Shown here piece after piece: positions 22,239-32,410 of a stretch of DNA of 64,000 nucleotides (position 1 is the first letter of the stretch; each line of letters begins with the position of its first letter). Origin of the DNA: Humulus lupulus (Eukaryota > Streptophyta > Magnoliopsida > Rosales > Cannabaceae); the NCBI RefSeq assembly GCF_963169125.1, contig NC_084802.1, positions 37,098,607-37,162,606 on the forward strand. Reading direction: 5' to 3'. A program made the position numbers and the translations under genes. The notes under the pieces are model-generated. The model ran no database searches. It had not been told where the DNA came from and saw only the letters and a program-made list of their open reading frames with translations.

Positions 22239-22678
22239 TGTAGAGTCCAAGAACTTTACTTAGCTAGCTAGATAGTAGTAGCAATAGTAATAGTTATAGT
22301 ATTTTTTATGGCTGTGGATTTTGGTTCAGACCGGGATTTAGTTGGACACTCGTAGTGACACTTGTAGATTTTATAAGTTTAACCTATAGTTTAAGAATTT
22401 TAATTATAACCTAAGGTTTAATTAATATGACTGATTATGAATGTGATATTTATTATAATATAAGGTTTAGATAAACCCAATAAGGAAATGACACTTGTCA
22501 TGTGAATGTTTAATGAATAATTAAGTATTTTGATGAATAAATTTATTAAGAGTAATATTTGAATATCCTAGGGTCTGCCAGCAGCTTTGAAATCGTTAGA
22601 GGACTTAGTCAAGGCTGTTTACTCAATTCAAATTAAGCTGAAAAAGTGCAATTACGTGTATAATATTTCAGCATATGC

Positions 22679-22815
22679 CGATATATCGCAGCACTAGGGG
22701 GCGATATATCGCCATACGGGGATACGAAAAACACGTAACTTTGCACGACCACCTCGACGAGCCTCGGGCATATTAGCCCAGGTGATATATTGCCTACTAG
22801 GGGCGATATATCGGC
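22679..22815 (+). repeat. Palindrome cluster in LTR F
   Basis: CGATATATCG-core sites at 22679-22688, 22700-22713 (perfect GGCGATATATCGCC), 22781-22794 and 22802-22815. The second and fourth are preceded by CTAGGG, a flank also seen before palindromes of the copia LTRs. Confidence 0.85.
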
Positions 22816-22997
22816 TGTAGTGCCAGATTTTTGAATGTTTTTGAAACCGAGCTTAATTTATTCTTTAACCTCTTGATAAGTCCAGAATCTTTTTTTACTG
22901 AGGCTTCAGCCTCTACTGAACGATTATTCAAAGATTTTTCAATTAAAAAGCCATTATTTTATTCAAACTAAATAAAGATCTTTTCATTCTTGAACTC

Positions 22998-23006
22998 TAT
23001 AAATAG
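22998..23006 (+). promoter_or_regulatory. TATA box of LTR F
   Basis: TATAAATAG, preceded by a palindrome cluster 185-320 bp upstream. A typical position for an LTR pol II promoter. Confidence 0.65.
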
Positions 23007-23500
23007 GATCTAGTACCCAGCCATTTATTCATTCATCAAGCTAAGTTCAGAGTCTGCAAGCTGCTAGGTTATTTTAGAGTGATAAACACTTGGGTTGGGG
23101 TTATAAGCTTTATCCTTATAAGCTTAATAAACACTCGGGAAGTATGGTTCATAGTATATTTCAGTTTGAGGTGTAGTTCGGTTATAGAAGCATTTGAGGT
23201 ATTCCTTCTTCTAGTTCCTTTCTGTGTTATTTTTATAGTTTTTCTACTCAAATCCTAACTCGTATTCTTTATTCTTGGTTAGGAATCTAAGATCTTGAAC
23301 GTAAGATTGTTCTTGGTAAGTATCCCTTTTCTTTAGTATACTCACCTTCTATTTTGGTTTTTAGGAGTGTTCCAAAGTCCCGATACTATTATCATATCTC
23401 GGTATATTGGTAAGGAAAATAGGATAGGATTTTATATGTTATATGTTATCTTATGATATGTTGTGTTATGAAATGTTATATTATGTATGTTTATAGCCTT

Positions 23501-23626
23501 GGGCATATGACTTGTATAGCTAACAAGCCCCAATAAATTTATGGGCATATGGCTTGCTTAGCTAGCAAGCCCCACAAATCTAATGGGCATATGACTTGAT
23601 TAGTTAACAAGCCCCAAGTAGTATAA
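23501..23626 (+). repeat. 42-bp tandem repeat in LTR F
   Basis: Three units starting GGGCATATG at 23501, 23543 and 23585. Each has the form GGGCATATGRCTTG...TAGCTARCAAGCCCC; the ends GGGC and GCCC make each unit a weak inverted repeat. Confidence 0.85.
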
Positions 23627-24112
23627 TGGCCATTGTAGTAGTATATGACATATGTTTATGATATAGTATATGTTTATGATATAGCATACGTTATGATATA
23701 ATTCTATGTATATGATTTATGTTGTTAGTTTTTCCTTGCTGGGCATTAGGCTCATTCCTTTATGTTTATATGTGCAGGAAATTAGCTATGGCGGCAGGAA
23801 AGGTTCTTGGCAGCTTGGGGATGTGTATTGAGGCTGGATGGAATCGATGGACTGAGCATTCGATTAGAGAATGAAGTCTTTAAATTATGATTTCCATGTA
23901 TTATTTTCCGCACTTGATTTTGTAACCCATTTATTTAAGTTATGTTTTTCTTTATTTTCAAAACAATGGGATCCCATATCCTAAGTAAAATATTTATGTA
24001 TTCAAACCTTTTCTTTATATAATAAAGTTATGATGTTTTCATATGTACGTTTTCTTATGATTAGTATAGTAGTTATTAATGGTCCAAGGTCTAGAATAGT
24101 TGGGTCATTACA

Positions 24113-24415
24113 TCACTTATCTTAACATATGAGATCGATATGATTCCATCTTGAATTAGTTGTCTCACTTATTCATATCTTAGACAAATGTGTCTAGACT
24201 TTCAATTATACACACTATTATATGCTCTAGCAAGAGTGTATTGGCTATCACACTGTATTGAAATTGTTGATACTATATCTGCGGTAAAAGGGATATCCAA
24301 CATGAGATCTCAAAGCCACTCGGCCTCTTTGTTAGTTGTCACTAGAGTTATAAACTCTGCTTCTATGGTTGAGTGTGATATACAAGTTTGCTTCTTGGAG
24401 CCCCATGAGATTGCA
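24113..24415 (-). pseudogene. Copia A2 RNase H fragment
   Basis: Matches the RNase H region of A1 (28750-29050), including the part coding for the acidic active-site area. It lies between solo LTRs F and D. The reading frame is damaged. Confidence 0.75.
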
Positions 24416-26859
24416 TGTAACGCCCTGGATAACCAAGACCGTTACACTGTGTGTTTAAAATAGTGCAATACTTGCTAACCAAGTCATTCAGACAAAGTGT
24501 AAACTCTATACCATTATCAGAGTAAGAATAAAAAGATTTTGGTCACAAACAGGCTATTTTCATAAAAAAAAATGACGGTTTAATACATGGAGACTCAAAA
24601 CATGGTTTAGATGTATTAGTTACAACAAATTCTAGAAGTTACAAATAGTTCAAGCCACTCTAATGGCAAAATAAACATTTTAGGTTTCCGTTCCTGTACA
24701 ATTTCTCGACCTTGGCGGCCGAGCAGCTGACGATGTACACCTCGCCCCCAGAGCTCTCCAACTCATGGTTGATTCAGCCTACCCTTGCCTTTACCTGCAC
24801 CACGTAGCACCCGTGAGCCAAGGCCCAGCAAGAAAGCATAATAACATAGCAAGATCAGCAACACTTATCAAACATTTCACAATGCTCAACTAAGAATTCA
24901 ATATTTCATAACATTTATCCAATCAGTAATAACAGTTTGTCATCCAAACAGTCAGCCAACTATATTCATTACACAATATTCACATTCATAACCAATAGAT
25001 TGTCATGTCCATCAAATAACATTCAGGGTTGGCGCCCTTAGTCGCACCCTCTATTTAACACACTGTCTTCGGCTCATTAGGGCTGCCCCCAGTGCAATAC
25101 TTACTGACTCCGGCCAGCTTAACCGAGCTCAGTGATAAATAAGCTGCCTCAGCTACCAGTGGCCGAGCCGCGCCCCAGTGCGCAAATATTGATTCCGACA
25201 CCCTTAGGCTGGTAATCGCATGTCCCATGGCATAATAACACCATCTCACGATATGATATACAAATGTAGGGAACTCTTAGTCCCATCGTGTCCACATGAT
25301 TAATCACATTCACATAACAATGCATACATACATAGGGAGCACTTAGTCCCAACCTAACCACATACTCAGGTGCAGCTTTCTTACCTGTATCCCGAGCTTC
25401 CGATGCCCCAAAGCCGCGAGCACGGTCCTCTATCCCGAGCCTCACCAAAGACCTAGTCACAACACAAATGAAACATCCTTTATCACTAACCAATCCAAAA
25501 CTACTTCCCGGAACCAATCCCACGCTCTCGGAATGCCCCAAATCCCTAAAACAATGCACCGGAGATATCCCCCGAACCCCCGAAGCAAAGGCTCAAAATT
25601 GCAAAATATTACATTCTGAAAATGGCCTAGCGCCGCGGCGCTCAGCAAGTCAGAGAGCTCACCCCTGCCCTGAAACAGCCTTGCGCCGCGGCGCGCTAGA
25701 ACAGCGCCGCGGCGCTCCTTCGCGAACCCAGAAATCTGGGCTTTTCCTTGCGTTTTTCCCGAGCCTAAACCATTCCAAATCATCCCAAACAAGTACCTAA
25801 GCCCAGAAATCAATTCAAAACCCCAAATGTACCCTTTAACAACCTATAAACATCACAAACAACCCCAATCACACAAACACACCCAAGATCCTATCTTGAG
25901 TTTCAAATTCCTAAAACTCAAACCATGGATTCCAAAACTATAAATCAAGCCTCTAGAACCTTAAACCACACCAGTTACGAAAATTAAACATAATAAACTC
26001 TTACCTCAGTCAAGAACCCAGCTTGAATTCTCCTCAACTCTAGCTTCAAGTCACCTTCCTCTTGATTATCCCAATTCTGAATTTATGCCAAAACCAGCCA
26101 CTATCTTCTTTCAATTCATGCTTATTCTCTAAAATCTAAACTTGAAACTTACACAAATTATAGACAAACCCTTACCTCTGAGTAATCTTGATTTATGCTC
26201 AATTTAGTTGCCTTGAACCATCAAAGCTCCCCTCCTAGGTCTCCCAACTTCAGCTTTCCTCTTCTTCTCTTTTCTTCTAGATTTTCCTCATATTTCAGCA
26301 TAAATCAACTCCCAACCAAGTGTTATACGTGACCCCCCTTTCCTTCAGTTGAAGTAATCCAAATCCTTCCCTAATGACCACTTTACCCTTCCATCTATTT
26401 CCCATTCCAACTAAACCTCAAGGCCTTTTTTGTCATTCCTACTTCCTTACAATTCTACCACTTCTTTTAACCAAACTTGTTACTCTCTATGGTTACTAAC
26501 AGTTACACAAGTTACCAAACCTCCAGTTACCAATATCTCACAAGAACTAAATTACAAAATCCCCAAAATACCCCTAGGCTCCTCTCGAGCCGGGTATAAA
26601 ATCCCGTTGTGACTTTTGAGTTATCTAGCTCTCTAGAACCGTCTCGACACGTGCATCGCATTGATATCACCACACCCACGTGGTACAAATTACATCACAT
26701 AATTATCACACTTATGCCCTCAACGGGCTAAAATTATCACATATCATAATACACATAGTCATGCATCTTAATCATTGAATTCACGCATACTTCCCATTAT
26801 GCCCTCCAGGCACACTAATCAAGGCCCTTAAGCCTTATTAGTGAATTTGGGTCGTTACA
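24416..26859 (-). mobile_element. Solo LTR D (gypsy Tekay/Del-like)
   Basis: 2,444 bp starting TGTAACGCCC and ending GTCGTTACA, with a perfect 5-bp duplication TTGCA at 24411-24415 and 26860-26864. It is the same family as solo LTR C and related to the LTRs of element E, whose genes run on the minus strand; that gives the orientation. No coding region. Three perfect GCGCCGCGGCGC palindromes lie at 25630-25641, 25683-25694 and 25704-25715. Open frames near 25.46-25.81 kb on both strands are by-products of this GC-rich patch. Confidence 0.88.
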
Positions 26860-27128
26860 TTGCACCTCCTCCAAGAGTAAACACCCAAGCATTGGTGGAG
26901 AGTATTTCCTACTCCCGATATCCAACTATCATTGAAATATCCTTCAAGTATCATTGGAAAGTTTGTATAGTGAAGGCTATATTCTTTGGTACTCTTAAGG
27001 TAACCAATAATTCTCTCAATAGCCTTCCAATGCTTGATACTAGGATTGCTAGATTACCTACTAAGTTTTCTAACAGCATATGCAATATCCGCTCTTGTGC
27101 AATGAGCGACGTACATTAGGCTTCTTAT
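26860..27128 (-). pseudogene. Copia A2 polymerase fragment before RNase H
   Basis: Homologous to A1 29051-29310. Starts with the copied target TTGCA at 26860-26864 and ends where A1 begins. The last bases CTTAT (27124-27128) would be the left target duplication of A1; the partner is outside the window. Confidence 0.75.
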
Positions 27129-28110
27129 TGTTGGGAATACATGGCTTTACTCTTTGCAAATCAACAATTAATTATGATGATAATGCAATATTCCAAACCC
27201 TAGATTTTGATCAAGATTCAAATTCAAAGTATGAAGGCAATTCTTGATAATCAAAGAAACATGTTCATGATATGAATGTTAATCTTGAATATAATGAACT
27301 AAATGATGATAATATGAATTTAGATACATTTAATCATCAATACTAACAATGAATAACATAATAGAATTACAAAATACAAGATTAGGGTTAGAGAGATATA
27401 ATCTTTGTATTGAGCAACTTGAATCTTCAACTTGGGGAACTTCTAAGGCTTATACACAATATGAATATTGTTGTCCAAAATCTCTATTACAAGCCTTCTC
27501 AATTGCTTGAAGCTTCAACTAAGTATAATGAGATTTGGGATTGAAGAAGCCTTGAAACTCATGCAAGTCAAGCAAACTTGATGAGTTTCTTGGAGAAAAC
27601 TTTGGTCTTAGAGAACTAGAGAGAGAATGAGTTTTAGAAAGAGCGTTGGAAAGTGTGATCAAGACTTTTCAACTCTAATAACCCATATATATAGTGTAGG
27701 CATCATCATTAGTCTAACCAATAGGATTAGAGCATTTAAAACACATCATTTGGAGCATTTTACGTAAACTGTACGACCCTAAAAGACCACCCAGGCGATG
27801 CATCGCTTGCATGTAGGCGATACGTCGCTTAGCCCTTCGCATTTAGGCGATGCTACGCCACTTAGGGGGCGACGTATCACCACCCTCTCTGACTTTGGAC
27901 CACTCCAATAGTCCTAAAATTTCTCAAAATGCTACCAAACTTTTTGGGAATGTTTGGATACCTCATTGTATCACTTTAGATCCATAAAAGTCACTTTTAG
28001 ATGTCTTCTACACAATCTCATGTTTTCATTTCTCTTTAAGTGAAAACTGTTAAGTGTTTTGCACCTCAACGTGTAAACATCTTAACCATTATATTTAACC
28101 AATCTCAACA
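27129..28110 (-). repeat. Copia A1, 3' LTR
   Basis: 982 bp, TGTTGGGAATAC to ATCTCAACA in the plus direction. The sense-strand TATA-like box (TATATATATGG) is near 27695-27684. Upstream in the sense direction are four palindrome-like sites: 27795-27806 (perfect GCGATGCATCGC), 27817-27828, 27846-27859 and about 27869-27882. The purine tract just outside on the sense strand (AAGTGAGGGAT, 28121-28111) is the probable plus-strand primer. Confidence 0.88.
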
Positions 28111-28660
28111 ATCCCTCACTTGGTTAAATATAATCCTCTCTTCTTAGCTTAACAATTTGTGCATAAAATAAAGTATCTTTCGATTTGAACTTTATCTTAG
28201 TGAAGGTATTACAAAGCCTTATCGAAGTCACTGGTGTCTTAAAGATTGAACCAAGTACTTCTTAATGATAAAACCGGTAACACGACACACACCTCCACTT
28301 GACCATTCATTTTCCCACTTTTCTTGCTTAGCACTCATATACGTGCTCATCCATTTCATGAACTTTCTGGGGAGAAACTCCAACTCCCATGAGAAGCGAC
28401 ACCACCTCTAAGTTCACATAGGTGACGTTCTTACAACATGTTTGCTACCTTTTAGAGATACTTGTTGCACACAACTGAACTTCATTGAAAACCTTAGGCT
28501 TAACCCTCACTCGATAGCAACCAACACTAACCATCCTTGGATGGAACTCATGTTTTTGTTAGTGTTGAAATAATTCACCCAATAACTTGTTCTTACCCAT
28601 TGAACTATTTCCATTGATGTTCACAAGTTTGGAGTTGGGTTACCATTATTGGTGAATATA
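28111..28660 (-). other. Copia A1 non-coding region between RNase H and LTR
   Basis: About 550 bp after the RNase H stop, with no gene. It is shared with A2 (21591-22200), so it belongs to the family. Confidence 0.75.
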
Positions 28661-30180
28661 TTATTCTAGGAGTTTTAGTCCCATCCCTTGTGTAGTAGAA
28701 CTTACTAACCTCTTCGCAAGAGGTTTTGTAAATGGATCTGCTAAGTTCTCACTTGTCTTAACATATGAGATCAATATGATTCCTCCACGAATCAATTGTC
28801 TCACATACTCATGTCTTAGACTTATATGTCTAGACTTCCCATTATATACACCATTATATGCTCTAGCCAATGTGGCTTGACTATCACAAAGTATCGAGAT
28901 CGTCGATACCTCATCCGCGGAAATTGGGATCTCCAACATGAGATCCCTAAGCCACTCAGCCTCTTTGTTGGTTGCTACTAGAGCTATAAATTCGGCCTCC
29001 GTGGTTGAGTGTGAAATAGATGTTTGTTTCTTAGAACCCCAAGAAATTGCTCCTCCTCCAAGCATAAACACCCAACCACTTATGGAGAGATTATCTCCTA
29101 CACTTGATATCCAACTCGCATCGGAATATCCTTCAAGTATCTTCGAGAACTTTGAATATTGAAGGCCTAACTGCTTTGTCCTTTTAAGGTACCCTAGAAC
29201 TCTCTCAATCGCTTTCCAATGTTCTATACTTGGATTGCTAGTAAACCTACTTAGTTTATTAACCGCATATGCAATATCCGCCCTTGTACACTGAACGACG
29301 TACATTAGACTCCCTAATGCACTTGCATACTCAAGTTGAGCCACTGCTCTACCATTATTCTTTTCAAGCTTTATGCTTGAATCGAATGGTGTATTTGCCT
29401 CTTTGATTTTATGATGACTAAACTTGTCAAGCACTTTCTCAACATAGTGTTCTTGACTTAAGGCATAACCCCCACTATTTTTTCTCACTTTTATACCCAA
29501 GATGGTATCAACCTCTCCAAGGTCTTTCATCTTGAAAGTGGAAGATAGAAACCTCTTCGTTTCCATTATGCCTCTCATATCATTACTAAAAATCAACATA
29601 TCATCAACATATAGATACACCAAGATGACATAGTCATCACAAGTCTTAGAGTATAAGCACTTGTCCGCATTATTGTGTCTAAACCCATCTGAAATTATGG
29701 CTTTATCAAATTTCTCATGCCATTTTTTCGGTGCTTGCTTTAAACCATATAATGATTTAACAAGCTTACACACTTTATGTTCATTTCCCCTTAGAACAAA
29801 ACCCTATGGTTGTTCCATATAAATCTCATCATCGAGATCTCTATTTAGGAATGCCGTTTTGACATCCATTTGATGAACATAAATGTTATATATTGATGAC
29901 AAGACAAATAATACTCTTATAGTGGTTGTCCAAGGAACCAGAGCATACGTGTCAAAATAATTGGCTCCTTCCTTTTGTTTAAACATTTTGGCTACTAGTC
30001 TTGCCTTGAAGGTTTGTAATGTGCCATCGGTGTTATGTTTCCTCCAAAATACCCACTTGCACCCAATTGGTTTTGAACCTTGTGGAAGGTCTACCAATTC
30101 CCATGTGTGGTTTGAAATAATTGAATCCATCTCATCATTTATTGCCTCCTTCCGAAAAGCGAAGTCTCTCGGGGATCATC
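28661..30180 (-). pseudogene. Copia A1 reverse transcriptase and RNase H
   Basis: Begins around SIISNHTWELVDLP, the usual start of copia reverse transcriptase, then KARLVAK, QMDVKTAFLN, and after an in-frame TAG at 29804-29806 the palm ([12 protein letters not shown], catalytic YVDDM at about 29611-29597). RNase H follows with GYSDASW and [11 protein letters not shown], ending GKSRHI and NLADPFTK. All catalytic blocks are visible. A frameshift near 30170 separates it from integrase. The stop codon likely arose from a Glu codon (G to T). Confidence 0.88.
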
Positions 30181-31755
30181 CTCAACTTGAAGAGCCATAT
30201 GAAATTTCCATGTGACTTCTTCAAGGTTTCCCTCTACTAGGTAGAGTGTCTCCACTTGAGAACATGTATCATTTGATCTCAATTCTGTAAGCCTTTGGCT
30301 TCTCCGAGGCAATATAGGTTGCTCATCAACCGTTTGATCTTTCTCTTTAAGAGATTCTCCAACACTTATGGGTTCTTGAGAACTGCTCTCACAATATAAC
30401 ATATTCTCAAATAACTCCATTTCTCTCGATTCAATTATCACATTAGACTCCAAGCCTAATAGCCTATAGGTCTTGCTATTTGAGGCATAGCCAACAAATG
30501 AACACTTTACGACCCTTAGACCCAACTTGGTCCTTTTAGGCTCCGTGCTCTTGCAATAAGCAAGGCACCCCCACACTTTAAGATAGCCTAGGTTAGGCTT
30601 CTTTCCTCTCCATAACTCATATGGAGACACGTTGTTATTTTTCATAGGAATTTGATTCAATCTATGACACGCAGCAAGCAAGGCTTCACCCCACAAATTA
30701 TAACACAATTTAGCATGTAAAAGCATAGAGTTAATCATCTCAAGATAAGTCATATTCTTTCTTTCAGCTGTTCCATTTTGTTGTGGAGTATGGTGCAGTG
30801 CATTCATGTATAATATCATGTTGTTCACAAAACACATTGAAATCATTTGAAAAGTATTCACCACCTCTATCACTTCTAAGAGTCTTTATTTTCCTTTCCA
30901 ATTGATTTTCTACTTTAACTTTATAGATTTTAAATGCATTAAATGTCTCATCCTTACTCTTAAGAAAATACACATAAGTATATCTAGAGCAATCATCTAT
31001 AAAAGTCATGAAGTATCTATTTCCTCCTCTAGTCAACATGTCATTCATTTCACATAAATCACTATGTATTAAATCTAGCAAGTTTGAACATTTATCAACA
31101 CTTGGAAAATGTTTCTTTACCATTTTAGATTTAACACATAATTCAAAATTATCATGCTCATTCACATCACAATTAATCAATCCACATTTAACAACTCTTT
31201 TAATTATGTTATAACCTATATGAGCAAGTCTATTATGCCACAAAGTAATAGAATTATAATTAATCACATTGCAAGATTTAGATGTTATATCATTATTGTC
31301 ACTATCAAGAGCACAAAGTTTGATCATTCCATCACATGTATAACCCTTTCCCACAAAAGTGTCCAACTTAGTCAAAGTGAGTTTACCAAATTCAAACTCC
31401 ATTTTGATACCGGATTTACTCAATAGACTTCCACTCATAATGTTTCTAGTCATATCGGGAACATAGAAAACATTAATTAGGGTCATTTTCTTTCTATTTG
31501 TGAAGAAGACATCAATGCAACCCCTTCCAAGTACCTTGGATCTCTTTTCATTTCCCATTTGGACTTCAAGTCCCACCTTTGCACTTTCAAAGTTTTTGAA
31601 AAGAGTTTTATCATAGGTTGCATGAATGGTGGCACAAGTATCATACCACCATCCTTGTACCTTTCCTTGGATTGCATTAACTTCACTCAAGGTTGCAATG
31701 ATCTCAACATCAATTGCATTGATATGTTCACCTTCTCTTAAGGTTGCATTAGTCT
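30139..31755 (-). pseudogene. Copia A1 protease and integrase
   Basis: From the junction with element B (31755) the frame reads NATLREGEHINAID and then the protease site WWYDTCATIH at about 31650-31620; the family norm is DTGA, so Gly is Cys. A gag-pre-integrase zinc region follows (WHNRLAHIGY..., with a Phe where the first Cys of the usual CxxC is expected). The integrase core shows Asp in IHSDLCE and RSDRGGEY, then after a frameshift near 30780 the TPQQNGTAERKN block with the third acidic residue. The tail has WGCLAYCK and FVGYASNSKTYRL. The first residues of the open frame (before 31755) belong to the LTR of element B, not to copia. Confidence 0.88.
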
Positions 31756-32362
31756 TGTTATCCCAAAAATCAGAAGTAAATGACATGGCAAGCATTAATT
31801 ACACATGGCTGACACCTGGAAGAATCTGTGTTCGACTATCGACCAGGAAAGCACCCCCGTGTCATATGATCGGTTTCTCCATACGACCAGCCTGGTCGTA
31901 CGTACATTATACGCTGAGAAGATCTTAAGCAGTTATGATGGAATCCGAAATTATCTCCCATGATTTCTTGAGTATCCGATTATTTAGGAAATAATATCTG
32001 TAACAAATCAATGTAAATCTTCCCTGAGCTTATAAATAGAAGAGGAGGGCTCAGGGAAGAGGATCGATCTTTTTTCTTCTTTTCTGACTTCTAGATCACT
32101 GGAGATTAGAGTTATCAAATTAATCATATTGTATTGTTCTTCAGAAGTTGGTGAAACTCATTGAACCCTAGTTCTTTGATCACTCCTTTTGATCTCACAT
32201 CAATAACAATCTAAGTGGATGTAGGTTATTACCAGATCCTGGGGCCGAACTACTATAAAATATCGTGTTCTTATTATTTTCGTCATCACATTCTTTTCAA
32301 CGCATTCATCCACATCAAGCGTATTTTGACTCCGTGTCAGTTTCCCAAAATCAGGGTCAACA
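31756..32362 (+). repeat. Element B 5' LTR
   Basis: 607 bp, TGTTATCCC to GGTCAACA. A TATA box (TATAAATAGA) is at 32031-32040, with a 9-bp-arm palindrome at 31882-31900 (TACGACCAG c CTGGTCGTA) about 130 bp upstream. Directly after the LTR, TTCTGGTGCTTTCATTGAG is the likely primer binding region. Confidence 0.93.
32031..32040 (+). promoter_or_regulatory. TATA box of element B 5' LTR
   Basis: TATAAATAGA; an identical copy lies at 45611-45620 in the 3' LTR. Transcription should start about 30 bp downstream. Confidence 0.7.
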
Positions 32363-32410
32363 TTCTGGTGCTTTCATTGAGAGCTTGGTATATCACCGTT
32401 GAGAAAACCA

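Larger units (their letters stand above)
22239..24112 (+). mobile_element. Solo LTR F (gypsy-like)
   Basis: 1,874 bp beginning TGTAGAGTCC and ending GGTCATTACA, with a perfect 5-bp duplication TCACT at 22234-22238 and 24113-24117. The uninterrupted relative in A1 (around 28745) shows a single copy of the site. No coding region, so it is probably a solo LTR left by recombination. A TATA box (TATAAATAG) is at 22998-23006. Four copies of a CGATATATCG palindrome lie upstream of it (22679-22815). Confidence 0.88.
20751..27128 (-). mobile_element. Ty1/copia element A2, broken and nested
   Basis: The 3' part of a copia element on the minus strand. It has one LTR (20751-21590) and polymerase-gene remnants at 21591-22238, 24113-24415 and 26860-27128. 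The three parts line up with A1 positions 28111-29310, so the pieces were once continuous. They are separated by solo LTRs F and D. The element stops at 27128, where copia A1 of the same family begins; its 5' part must lie beyond A1, outside the window. Confidence 0.85.

Noticed and set aside
24188..24463. Plus-strand ORF and similar ones at 28938-29162 and 30.96-31.93 kb
   Set aside because: Antisense shadows of the copia RNase H, integrase and protease regions.
25457..25813. Overlapping ORFs on both strands in a GC-rich patch
   Set aside because: They cover the palindrome cluster of solo LTR D; no domain and no splice-supported gene.
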